A DNA stretch of 8,001 nt from NCBI GenBank assembly GCA_964575975.1, contig CAZNTU010000252.1, positions 1 to 8,001 of the forward strand, in the 5' to 3' direction. The notes below the pieces were generated by a model. The model did no database searches. It was not told where the DNA came from and saw nothing but the letters and a program-made list of their open reading frames with translations. Each line of letters starts with the position of its first letter. Position 1 is the first letter of the stretch. Made by a program: the position numbers and the translations under genes. The DNA comes from G963674505 sp964575975. Its GTDB lineage: Bacteria > Desulfobacterota > Desulfobacteria > Desulfobacterales > SKZT01. Shown here piece by piece: positions 1 through 7,378 of this stretch.

Positions 1-1569
1 GGCGTCGTCAACATCATTCTGAAGGAGGGCGACGGAGAACCGACCGGCGCCGTCGGCGCGGGCGGAGGCAGCTTCGGGCGATTCCGGGGTGCGGCGACGT
101 CCGACGGCGAAATCGACAAGTTCAAATTCGACGTCGCGGCGTTCTACGAGGAATCCGACGGCGCCAACGTCGTGAAAAACAATCTAAATCCCAGCATCCG
201 CATGATCGACGAGTGCGACTACGACAAGCGGGGCGCGGGCCTCGACACGAGCTACGAATTCTCCGAATCGTCCAAGGCCCGCTTCTTCTACAACTACTAC
301 AATAATCGATACACCCGCGGCAGGCCCCATGTGGGCGGAGACTGGGACTATCACCTCGCGGGCTTCATATACGACCAGAAGATAGGGGACCGGATCGACC
401 TGATGGCCTACGCGGCGTTTCGCTACGACGACTATCTGCATCTCTACGACAGGGGCGGGACCAACTACGCTCCCAGGCAAAAAAGGGACATGGACTACCG
501 GGAAACCCCCGCCGAGATTCGAGGGTCCACGAATATAGGTTGGGGGCACACGCTGACCGCGGGCTTTTTCTACAACGACCAGGAAACGGACCAGATTTAC
601 AGGGACTGGATCACCGGCGTCAGGGCGCAGGAAAGCGAGTACAAGGTGCGCACTCTGGCGGGCTATATCCAGGACGTCTGGAAGCCCGTTTCGAACCTGA
701 CGATCACCGCCGGCGGGCGCTACGACCATTGGAAGAACTACGACAACAGCTTCAGCTCCTTCAACGCCTCCGAGCTGGAAGACCGGACCGACGACCATTT
801 CAGCCCCAAGGTCGGCCTTCGCTACAACATAACCGACGCGACGTCCCTGTGGTGCAATTACGGCCAGGGCTTCAAGCCGCCCACGTCCGAGCAGCTATAC
901 GACGACAGGACCTCGGGAGGAAACCCCCGCCGGCCGAATCCGGACCTCGACCCCGAAACCACCCACTCGTACGAGCTGGGCCTGGAAAAATGGTTCGACA
1001 GCCGCCTTCGGATGGATCTGGTCGGCTACTACAACTACACGGACGACAAAATCCTGTCCTGGTTCGACGACTCCAACACCTGGATCAACAAGAACATCGG
1101 CAAGAGCGAATCCTTCGGCGCGGAATTCGCCCTGGCGTTCTACCCTGCGGACAATTGGACCGTAACCGCCAACTACACCTACAACAAAGCCACAATAGAA
1201 GAAAATCCCGAGGACGAGAGCCTGGAGGGCAACTATCTGCCGTTCAGCCCCAAACACGCGGCGAACCTGGGCGTGGTGTACGGCCGGCTGGACAATTTCA
1301 CCATAGGCGGGTACGCCAGGTACTTGAGCAAACAGTACACCACCGACGCCAACACCACGCGGAACGCCGCAGGGGAATCTTTGGTGATGCCGGACTCCTT
1401 CGTGGTGGACCTGAAGGCCACGAAGCATTTCCCGCTGTCGGAAACCGTCGTGAAGGCGTTGGACCTCTCCGTCGTCGTGGACAATCTCTTCAACGAGGAC
1501 TACAGGACGTACTACATGTACGAGGACCCCGGAACGAGCGTCTTTTTGGAGGCGAAGGTTGTCTTCTGA
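1..1569 (+). CDS. TonB-dependent outer-membrane receptor, N-terminus outside the window
   Basis: Energised outer-membrane importer for a scarce ligand, driven by TonB-ExbB-ExbD. The frame is open from base 1, so the gene begins upstream; the GTG at 172 is an internal valine, not a start. The visible 522 residues open with GVVNIILKEG, the usual end of the plug domain, so signal peptide, TonB box and most of the plug (roughly 130-150 residues) are missing. The rest is a beta-barrel of alternating aromatic and polar strands, with the family landmarks YGQGFKPPTSEQLY (about residues 289-302), NPDLDPET (317-324), VDNLFNEDY near the C-terminus and a terminal Phe used for BamA recognition. It is rich in Tyr, Asp and Asn, as extracellular loops often are. 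It overlaps the next gene, a methyltransferase, by 11 bases. Ligand class (siderophore, cobalamin, nickel chelate or other) cannot be assigned. The family call is very secure. Confidence 0.95.
   Translation, partial: GVVNIILKEGDGEPTGAVGAGGGSFGRFRGAATSDGEIDKFKFDVAAFYEESDGANVVKNNLNPSIRMIDECDYDKRGAGLDTSYEFSESSKARFFYNYYNNRYTRGRPHVGGDWDYHLAGFIYDQKIGDRIDLMAYAAFRYDDYLHLYDRGGTNYAPRQKRDMDYRETPAEIRGSTNIGWGHTLTAGFFYNDQETDQIYRDWITGVRAQESEYKVRTLAGYIQDVWKPVSNLTITAGGRYDHWKNYDNSFSSFNASELEDRTDDHFSPKVGLRYNITDATSLWCNYGQGFKPPTSEQLYDDRTSGGNPRRPNPDLDPETTHSYELGLEKWFDSRLRMDLVGYYNYTDDKILSWFDDSNTWINKNIGKSESFGAEFALAFYPADNWTVTANYTYNKATIEENPEDESLEGNYLPFSPKHAANLGVVYGRLDNFTIGGYARYLSKQYTTDANTTRNAAGESLVMPDSFVVDLKATKHFPLSETVVKALDLSVVVDNLFNEDYRTYYMYEDPGTSVFLEAKVVF
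1548..1552 (+). promoter_or_regulatory. Ribosome binding site deciding the TTG start of the first methyltransferase
   Basis: GGAGG lies inside the last codons of the receptor gene, six bases before the TTG at 1559. No in-frame ATG lies near the start of this frame, so this site supports the TTG and means the methyltransferase is translated from within the receptor message. Confidence 0.7.
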
Positions 1570-2182
1570 CAAAGCTCGTTTCAAATGGAAGCCGACGCTT
1601 GCGCGAATCAAGTACGAATGGCGGTATCTGTCGGGGCGAACGCCGTGGGAAACCGGCGTCTCCCCCCGGCAGTTGCTGGAATTCGCGGAAACGGCGACCC
1701 CAGGCAAGGCCATCGACATAGGGTGCGGCGCCGGGACGAACGCCATGGCTCTAGCCCGGAAAGGCTGGCGAGCGACCGGCGTGGACTTTTCCGCCGCAGC
1801 CGTGTGGATCGCCCGCCGAAGGGCCGCTCGGGCGCGGCTCGCCATCGACTTTCGAACCGCCGACATACTGAACCTGGAAATCCCAAGGGAACCGTACGAC
1901 TTCGCGCTCGATATCGGATGCCTCTTTTCGCTGGCGAGGCGCGACCGGGAAAGGTACGCCGAAACCCTGCGCCGCATCGTCAGGCCGGGAGGGCTTTTCA
2001 TGCTGTTCGCATGGCTTCCCTCGCCTGGCGGCGGCAAAGGCAGGGGCGTTTCTCCCGAGGAAGCCGAGGGGCTCATGGAGAAGGGTTTTCGCAAGTTGCG
2101 GGCGACTGTCGGCGAAGAAAAAGGGCGGCTGGGCGGCTGGTATTGGTTCCGACGCCGCGAAAAGACCGATCAGAGTTTGTGA
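1559..2182 (+). CDS. Class I SAM-dependent methyltransferase (small, TehB-like/type 11 fold)
   Basis: Predicted cytoplasmic methyltransferase of 207 residues with no signal peptide, the usual size for a stand-alone Rossmann methyltransferase. Visible in order: TPWETG (residues 28-33), a motif placed before the SAM domain in TPMT/TehB-like enzymes; motif I AIDIGCGAGT (51-60), the SAM-binding glycine loop; GVDFS (74-78), whose Asp76 should contact the SAM ribose; TADIL (100-104); ALDIGCLFSL (116-125), matching the post-II region of that family; and RIVRPGGLF (139-147). The start is TTG, chosen for the GGAGG six bases upstream and the 11-base overlap with the receptor. Its TGA ends two bases before the ATG of the binding protein gene, so it is embedded in the uptake operon. 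The methyl acceptor is unknown. Modification of the imported ligand or of a metallophore precursor, or detoxification of a metalloid, are all possible inferences. Confidence 0.88.
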   Translation: MSSDKARFKWKPTLARIKYEWRYLSGRTPWETGVSPRQLLEFAETATPGKAIDIGCGAGTNAMALARKGWRATGVDFSAAAVWIARRRAARARLAIDFRTADILNLEIPREPYDFALDIGCLFSLARRDRERYAETLRRIVRPGGLFMLFAWLPSPGGGKGRGVSPEEAEGLMEKGFRKLRATVGEEKGRLGGWYWFRRREKTDQSL

Positions 2183-2184
2183 CG

Positions 2185-3771
2185 ATGAAAAAGGCAATAA
2201 CGATCATATCCTTCTTGGTTTCATTGGCGATTTCGCAATGCGCCCACGCGCAAGCCGAAAAGCCCTATCCGGTGAACAAGCTCGTGGTGGGGACCACCAT
2301 GACCGTGAAAAGCGTCGGCCTCTCCGACTACTATTTCGGGGTCATGCGCGGAATGCTCACCCATTCCGGCCTGGTGGCCCTGGACGAGAACGGGGAATTC
2401 TACGGGGACTTGGCCGAATCTTGGAAGACCGACCACGGCAAGACCTGGACATTTGTTCTCAGAAAGGGAGTTTCGTGGCACGACGGCCGACCCGTTCTCG
2501 CGTCGGACGTCCGATTCTCGTTCCAGTACCTGCTGGAAAAGGTTCCGGTGTACAAAAGCCATTTCGGCCTCGTGGAGACGGTCGAGGCCCCGGACGATCA
2601 TACTGTGATTGTCACGCTCTCCGAACCGTACGCCCGCCTGCCGGTAAATCTGCTGGTGCTTCGAATCATTCCCCGCCACTGCTTCGAGAACGTGGATTCC
2701 CCCGAGACCTTCGTCGGCCCCGAGGCCGCAGTCGGCTCCGGACCTTACGTTTTCGACCATTTCGACCGGTCCGCGGGCCGAATCGGCTTCAAGGCGTTTC
2801 CCGGCTACTTCCGGGGAGCGCCGAACGTCGAGAGCATCGTTTTCAGAAGCTTCAGAAATCCCGACGTCATGTACATGGCGTTCCGAAAGGGTGAAATAGA
2901 CATCCCCTATTTCTACGCGGCCGGAACGCCGCCGTTCCAGGTCCCGCTTCTGTCGAGGGACCCGGAAATCGCCATTCACCGGATAGAGAATCCGGGCGTG
3001 CCCAACGCCATATTCTTCAATACCCGCCAGCCTCCCCTGGACCGGAGAGAATTCCGGTGCGCACTGTCTTTGGCCATCGACTACGAGGAAATCGTCCGTT
3101 TTTTCTCCGGCGGTTTTGGCTCCGTTCCGAACGGCGGTTTCGTTCCGCGCGGCAACCCGGAATTCGTCGAGACCGAACCCTTGAAACACGACCCGGCGAG
3201 AGCGTCCGAAATTCTGGAAGGCATGGGCTATACCGATTCAGACAAAGACGGATGCCGGGAACGGGAAGGAAAAAGGCTCGAAGTGGAACTTGTGGCGAGA
3301 ACGGACGTGCCGGGGGCCTTGCGGTTGACGGAATTGCTGAAGGAATACTTCGGCAAGGTCGGAGTGACATTGACCCTGCGCCCGGTGGATCTGGCCCTTT
3401 TCTCTACGATCTGCGACCAAGAGCGATCCCATCGGGCGCTGCTCTCCCGAGCCACTCCCTGGGGCATGACGATGTGGGCCGGGTGCGGCACGGGGTATTT
3501 CGACAGCGGAAACATCGGATGGTCCATGGTGGACGACGAACGGTTCTCTGCCATCGTGGCCAGGATGAACACGGCTCTGGACCGGGACGAATATCTCCGC
3601 GCGGCTGCGGACGTCCAGCGCTACTACTCCGAAGAGCTTCCGGCCGTGCCGCTTTACTGGGACGTCCTGATCCAGCCGGCGCGAAAGCGTTTCACCGGCT
3701 GGAAAACCAGCCCTATGTACGGCTTTCTATGGGAGAAGACTTGGTTCTCGCTGCGGGAGAACGAAAAATGA
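2185..3771 (+). CDS. ABC transporter periplasmic solute-binding protein, family 5 (peptide/nickel/DppA-OppA-NikA type)
   Basis: Periplasmic receptor that hands substrate to the permeases encoded next. It has 528 residues, typical for the family. A Sec signal peptide is clear: MKK, a hydrophobic core to about residue 18, and cleavage after AHA (residues 20-22). Cys19 does not sit in a lipobox (preceding residues I-S-Q), so it should be soluble. Family landmarks: DLAESWKTD (75-83), WTFVLRKGVSWHDG (88-101), SDVRFSFQYLL (107-117), GSGPYVF (184-190), GAPNVESIVF (211-220), FFNTRQPPLD (277-286), ALSLAIDYEEIV (293-304), an acidic DSDKDG turn (351-356) and a C-terminal PAVPLYW (486-492). The ATG is two bases after the methyltransferase stop with no strong Shine-Dalgarno, implying reinitiation by the same ribosomes; a GTG two codons upstream is a weaker alternative. 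Family members carry peptides, nickel chelates, heme or opine metallophores. With TonB receptors beside it, a chelated or bulky ligand is likelier than ordinary peptides, but this is inferred. Confidence 0.93.
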   Translation: MKKAITIISFLVSLAISQCAHAQAEKPYPVNKLVVGTTMTVKSVGLSDYYFGVMRGMLTHSGLVALDENGEFYGDLAESWKTDHGKTWTFVLRKGVSWHDGRPVLASDVRFSFQYLLEKVPVYKSHFGLVETVEAPDDHTVIVTLSEPYARLPVNLLVLRIIPRHCFENVDSPETFVGPEAAVGSGPYVFDHFDRSAGRIGFKAFPGYFRGAPNVESIVFRSFRNPDVMYMAFRKGEIDIPYFYAAGTPPFQVPLLSRDPEIAIHRIENPGVPNAIFFNTRQPPLDRREFRCALSLAIDYEEIVRFFSGGFGSVPNGGFVPRGNPEFVETEPLKHDPARASEILEGMGYTDSDKDGCREREGKRLEVELVARTDVPGALRLTELLKEYFGKVGVTLTLRPVDLALFSTICDQERSHRALLSRATPWGMTMWAGCGTGYFDSGNIGWSMVDDERFSAIVARMNTALDRDEYLRAAADVQRYYSEELPAVPLYWDVLIQPARKRFTGWKTSPMYGFLWEKTWFSLRENEK

Positions 3772-3803
3772 TCGCTCTCGGACCGGGGAAACGGGAAACG
3801 TAA
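3768..3803 (+). other. Possible 11-codon leader ORF between binding protein and permease genes
   Basis: An ATG overlaps the binding protein's stop as ATGA, with GGGAGA at 3755-3760 seven bases upstream. It opens a short frame encoding MIALGPGKRET and ends in TAA five bases before the permease ATG. Spacing and overlap are what a real coupled start would show, yet the product is tiny. It may pass ribosomes on to the permease start, or be chance or a relic of an older start. Whether it is translated is unknown. Confidence 0.3.
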
Positions 3804-3808
3804 AAACC

Positions 3809-4792
3809 ATGCGGTTTTTCAAAAGAATCTTCAGACTCGCGGCGTGCCTCTTTATCGTTCTCAGCCTGAACTTCGTTCTGCCCAGATCCATGCCCGGCGA
3901 TCCCGTCCTCATGCTCTTGGGTCCCGACGCCGTCGCCCTGAGCAAGAAAGACTACCAACGACTAAGGACGGACTACGGCCTGGACCTTCCCCTGCGGGAG
4001 CAATACGCCGACTATTGGTCCAAACTGCTTCGAGGGGAACTCGGGTACTCCTTTCATCACCACCGACCCGTGGCCGCGCTGGTTCGCGAAAATCTGGGAA
4101 GAAGCCTGGCCATCCTGGCCCCGGCGGTCCTGATCTCCACACTGGCGGCGGCGATTCTGGGGACTGTCGCCGGTTGGAAGCGCGGTTCGCCCATCGATAT
4201 CGCGCTCGCCCTTTCCGCCGTAGTTTTTTTCGGCGCGCCTTCCTTTATGGTCGGCATGGCGTTTCTCGAGGTCTTCGGCTTTCGCCTGGGCTGGTTCCCG
4301 CTGGGAGGCTTCTCCTCGGGTTTCGGCTCGGATTGCTCCTTCCTGGAGGCAGCCGGGAATTTCTCTCGACACGCGGCATTGCCGGTACTCTCCGTCGTCC
4401 TTTCCTCCTCCGCCGCGAAATTCTTGGTCATGCGAAACACGGTGGTATCGGAGAGCCGGAGCGACTATGTCCTGTACGCGAAAGCCAAAGGGGTTTCTCC
4501 CTTGAAAATAGCGTTCTCGCATGTTTTCAGGAACGCTTGCCTTCCCCTGCTCAACGTCGCGGCCCTTCACGCCGGCTTCATGGTATCCGGGGCCGTGCTC
4601 GTGGAAATCGTATTTTCCATAAACGGCATGGGCGTCCTGATTTTCGACGCCGCGCTGAACCGCGACTACCCCGTCCTTCAGGGTTGTTTCCTGGTTTTGA
4701 CCCTGGTCGTCGTAGGATTGAACTTTCTTGTGGACATGGCGTCGGGGCTGCTGGACCCGCGCATCGGACACAGGGGGCCGGATGTTCGATAA
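3809..4792 (+). CDS. ABC transporter permease, DppB/OppB/NikB type
   Basis: Inner-membrane channel half of 327 residues for the importer, the normal length. It starts with a short basic segment and TM1 (about 8-26), followed by the signature MPGDPV (28-33) that opens the long periplasmic loop of this subfamily, then hydrophobic segments at about 100-122, 131-153, 190-207, 247-270 and 289-310. The cytoplasmic EAA loop that docks on the ATPase runs from about 219 to 250 (DYVLYAKAKGVSPLKIAFSH, then RNACLPLLN). VLVEIVFSINGMG (263-275) and the terminal LLDPRIG (314-320) are also typical. The start follows GGGAA (3793-3797) at 11 bases, a moderate site. The periplasmic loop carries three adjacent His (83-85). 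It overlaps the second permease by 11 bases, which indicates a coupled, stoichiometric pair. Confidence 0.93.
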   Translation: MRFFKRIFRLAACLFIVLSLNFVLPRSMPGDPVLMLLGPDAVALSKKDYQRLRTDYGLDLPLREQYADYWSKLLRGELGYSFHHHRPVAALVRENLGRSLAILAPAVLISTLAAAILGTVAGWKRGSPIDIALALSAVVFFGAPSFMVGMAFLEVFGFRLGWFPLGGFSSGFGSDCSFLEAAGNFSRHAALPVLSVVLSSSAAKFLVMRNTVVSESRSDYVLYAKAKGVSPLKIAFSHVFRNACLPLLNVAALHAGFMVSGAVLVEIVFSINGMGVLIFDAALNRDYPVLQGCFLVLTLVVVGLNFLVDMASGLLDPRIGHRGPDVR

Positions 4793-5627
4793 GGGAGGAA
4801 CCATCGACGACGCGAAATGGACCCTGTGGTCGGGGATGGCGATATTGCTGTTTTTCGTCCTGGTCTCCGCCGGCGCCGACCTCCTGCCGCTTTGTCCGCT
4901 CTCCTTCCGGGACGCGCCGTTTCTTCCGCCCTCCTGGAACCATCCGCTGGGAACCGACGACCTGGGGCAAGACATTCTGACTTCGCTGGTTTACGCCGGG
5001 CGCGTTTCGATCGTCGTCGGGACGGCGGCGGCGGTCGCGTCTGTTTTTCTGGGAACCGTCGCAGGTCTTTTCGCCGGATACCTTCGGGGCGCGTGGGGAG
5101 AGTTCTTCACGGGAATCATCGACGCCGTGCTTTTAATCCCGGTCCTGCCGCTGCTGGCGGTCCTGGCGGGGTACCTGGGACAAAGCGTCTTCAACATCGT
5201 CCTGGCGATCGCCTGCGTCGGATGGTGTCCGACCGCCAGAGCGGTCAGGGCGAGAGTCCTTCAGCTCAGGGAAACCGAGTTCGTGGAAGCTCTGGCCGCA
5301 CTGGGCTTTTCACCCGGACGGATCGTATTTTTCCATCTTCTTCCGAATGTATCGGAAATCGTGTCCGCCAAGTTCGTTCTAGCGGCTGCGGGCGCGATGG
5401 TCTCCGAGGCGTCCCTGAGCTTCCTGGGATTCGGAGATCCCGGATTGCCCAGCTGGGGAAAGATGATTCACTACGCCTTCCAGCGGGGAGGCTTTTCCAA
5501 CGGACTCTGGAACTGGTACGCGCCTCCCGGAGCATGCATCTCCCTTTGCGCCGCCGGGTTCGCGCTTTTGGGTCTCTACCGGGAAAGAAAGAGCGAATTG
5601 GGCTCTCGTACATTGATCGACACTTGA
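4782..5627 (+). CDS. ABC transporter permease, DppC/OppC/NikC type
   Basis: Partner permease of 281 residues. The ATG at 4782 lies inside the end of the first permease gene and is preceded by AGGGGG (4772-4777) four bases away; the in-frame ATG at 4728 would give an extra polar N-terminus unlike the family, so the shorter form is chosen. TM1 spans about 15-33. The subfamily signature HPLGTDDLGQDILT (54-67) follows in the periplasmic part; the usual Arg of GRD is Gln here. Further hydrophobic segments lie at about 78-100, 108-131, 136-148, 191-213 and 250-268. The EAA loop is at 167-190 (FVEALAALGFSPGRIVFFH, then LLPN), and EASLSFLGFGDPGLPSWG (209-226) is the highly conserved C-terminal block. 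No ATPase follows directly: the next gene, 22 bases on, is a receptor. Confidence 0.93.
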   Translation: MFDKGGTIDDAKWTLWSGMAILLFFVLVSAGADLLPLCPLSFRDAPFLPPSWNHPLGTDDLGQDILTSLVYAGRVSIVVGTAAAVASVFLGTVAGLFAGYLRGAWGEFFTGIIDAVLLIPVLPLLAVLAGYLGQSVFNIVLAIACVGWCPTARAVRARVLQLRETEFVEALAALGFSPGRIVFFHLLPNVSEIVSAKFVLAAAGAMVSEASLSFLGFGDPGLPSWGKMIHYAFQRGGFSNGLWNWYAPPGACISLCAAGFALLGLYRERKSELGSRTLIDT

Positions 5628-5633
5628 ACTAAT

Positions 5634-5640
5634 AAAGGAG
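5634..5640 (+). promoter_or_regulatory. Ribosome binding site of the second receptor
   Basis: AAAGGAG is a strong Shine-Dalgarno nine bases before the ATG at 5650, but 23 bases from the ATG at 5664. It therefore marks 5650 as the ancestral start and shows that the frame of 5664 is not the one first entered by ribosomes. Confidence 0.75.
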
Positions 5641-5652
5641 AAAAACCAGATG

Positions 5653-5659
5653 AAAAAAC
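5653..5659 (+). repeat. A6C tract at the frameshift point of the second receptor
   Basis: Six A's followed by C come immediately after the ATG at 5650. A seventh A, or a -1 ribosomal slip on the tandem Lys codons, restores the signal peptide frame. The tract is short for classical phase variation but contains the A-AAA-AAC heptamer type known to favour slippage. Confidence 0.6.
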
Positions 5660-6040
5660 ATTTATGCTTCTCATGTTGCTTTTTACGTTTCCGGCGATCG
5701 GAAACGCGGAAATGGAAGAAACCGCGCAACTGGACGAAATTGTCGTAACGGCCACCAAAACCGACCGGAAAATCCACGAAGTCCCCACCAACATCGCCGT
5801 GATCACCGAAGACGACATCGAACGCATCCAACCCAACGACGTCATGGAACCGCTTCGGCATGTCCCGGGCCTGGTCCTGAATAGCTTGGGCGGCGTGGAA
5901 ACCACATTCTACGCCAGCTCCAGGGGAGCCAGCCCCTCCTCGAGGGGCATGCCTCTGATGATCGACGGAGTGGAAGTGAACGAGCCCACCAACTACATTA
6001 CCACTCTGAATATTCCTCTCGACAGCATAGAACGGATCGA

Positions 6041-6055
6041 AGTTTTCTGAACGTG
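6041..6055 (+). other. Junction of the internal deletion in the second receptor
   Basis: The plug frame ends IERIEVF-stop (TGA at 6048-6050), and two bases later the barrel fragment is open in another frame. Conserved plug-end motifs and the first barrel strands are absent on both sides, so this is a deletion join that also shifts frame, not a simple point frameshift. No repeat or insertion sequence is visible at the join. Confidence 0.65.
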
Positions 6056-7378
6056 ACGAAGACCGAAAACGGTTTCCCCGGCGGTCTGCCCTTGGACGAT
6101 TTCGACAACGACCCCGAAAGGGCCTTGCAGCCCGACAGGGAAGGAGAATCGTCGCAGACCAATTTCGGCGTGAAAATGGCCTTGAAAACAGGCGAAAGCG
6201 AAGCTTTCAACTTCAAGAGCTATCACAGGACCAACGAGTGGGAAACCGAGGACTACGGCTTCTTTTTCACGGGCAAGCCTTGGAATTGGACTACCGAGGC
6301 CTCCTATCAGTATTCGGTCCCGCTGTTCGGCATCGAGCATACATTTCTGGCCGGGGGCCAATACGTCAAGATCCGCAACAGCCCCTATTTCTGCATGGAC
6401 GACAATTTCGGTTCCATGCTGTTGAGCCATGTGAGTCTGGACTCGAATAGCCACGGTTTCTTTCTCCAGGACGAGATTCGAGCCGCCGACCGGTTTGTTT
6501 TGAACGGCGGGATTCGCTACGACCGGTTCTCGTCCGATTTCGACAACCTTCTGAACACTTCCGGAAGCTTCGACAACGACCACGCCAAGTGGAGCCCCCG
6601 CGTGGGCCTGACCTATTCCTTGATCGAGGAGTTGAACCTGTTCGCCAACTACTCGCAGGGAATTCGTTCCGTCGTTTTGGCGAGGCCCGTTTTCCAGTTG
6701 ACCGAAAATGTCGATCCCGAAAAGGAGGAAAGCCTGGAGGCCGGCGCACGGGGCTTGCTTTTCGATTTTCTGGAATACAATATCGCCGTTTTCCAGGTGA
6801 CTACCAAGGACAAAGTGGTGCAAACCAATGGAAGGTACAAGTACGAAAACGCGGGCGAAGCCGAATCGAAGGGCTTGGAGTTCGCTTTGGGAGCGAATTT
6901 CGCGAAGGGGCTCCACCTTGGCGTCGATTACACGTACCTGGATTCCAAATTCACCGAATTTCAAACCAGCGCCAACGATTTCGACGGCGAGCGGGTCCCC
7001 CTGGTCCCGCGCCACAGCTTCGGTGCGACGGCGGACTGGAAGACGCCTCTTTTCGGCAGAATCGGCGCCTCCTTTCGGTATGTCGACGAAAGGTTCATCG
7101 ACCGCGATTATTCCAACACGCACGAGTTGGACGACTACTGCGTATTCGACCTGAAGTACGCGTATGTTTTGGAGAACATGTTCGGTTTCCGGGAAAAGAC
7201 GACTCTAAGCCTGGCGGTCAACAACCTGTTCGACGAAACCTACGCCGAATACGGAGAAATCGATGGAGGACTCTACGTTCCGGGACCCGTGGCCTATCCC
7301 GCCGACGGACGGTCGTTTTTCGCCTCCTTGAATTTGGCGTTTTAATTCGTGCGATTTTCAGGGAAAGGAAATTTGCGT

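Larger units (their letters stand above)
5650..7345 (+). pseudogene. Second TonB-dependent receptor, interrupted by a 5' frameshift and an internal deletion
   Basis: Remains of an outer-membrane receptor in three reading pieces. From the ATG at 5650 the frame reads MKKHLCFSCC and is not a signal peptide. Shifting by -1 after the six A's gives MKKTFMLLMLLFTFPAIG and then NAE, a perfect signal peptide. That second frame continues to the TGA at 6048 through a TonB box (DEIVVTA, 5733-5753) and plug motifs (ASSRGASPSSRG, LMIDGVEVNEP, DSIERIEV). It stops exactly where RGPxSxLYG and GGVxNIIT should follow. A third frame, from about 6050 to 7345, holds the rest of a barrel: NGFPGGLPLDDFDNDPERA, YSQGIRSVVLARP, VNNLFDETYAEYG and a terminal Phe in NLAF. 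By comparison with family members about 100-130 residues are missing at the junction. The GTG at 6053 has no ribosome site or signal peptide. Either a decaying gene or, less likely, assembly or read errors. It sits 22 bases after the permease gene and 33 before a methyltransferase. Confidence 0.85.

Noticed and set aside
172..174. GTG at 172 as the start of the first receptor
   Set aside because: The frame is open to base 1 and encodes the conserved plug end GVVNII upstream, so the gene starts before the window.
895..2094. Long open frame on the - strand (399 codons), and similar ones at 2221-3189, 3962-4975 and 5993-7123
   Set aside because: They mirror strong genes on the + strand in G+C-rich DNA, span gene borders, and their translations are low-complexity with no recognisable domain.
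2185..2260. Binding protein as a lipoprotein through Cys19
   Set aside because: The residues before the Cys are Ile-Ser-Gln, not a lipobox; AHA at 20-22 gives a normal signal peptidase I site.
3781..3800. Short direct repeat GGGAAAC twice upstream of the first permease
   Set aside because: Two seven-base copies in purine-rich spacer are expected by chance; the second copy serves as a moderate ribosome site.
5664..6050. ATG at 5664 as the true start of the second receptor
   Set aside because: It is 23 bases from the only ribosome site, and the leader it would give lacks the basic N-terminal residues. The frame of 5650 plus one slip explains everything.
6053..7345. Barrel fragment as an independent gene starting at GTG 6053, making a functional split receptor with the plug fragment
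   Set aside because: No ribosome binding site, no signal peptide for the barrel, and conserved plug-end and first strands absent from both pieces. Deletion in one ancestral gene is simpler.
7320..7378. Promoter or terminator between the second receptor and the second methyltransferase
   Set aside because: Only a TTGAAT-like box with no good partner and no stem-loop followed by T's; the gap is just 33 bases.
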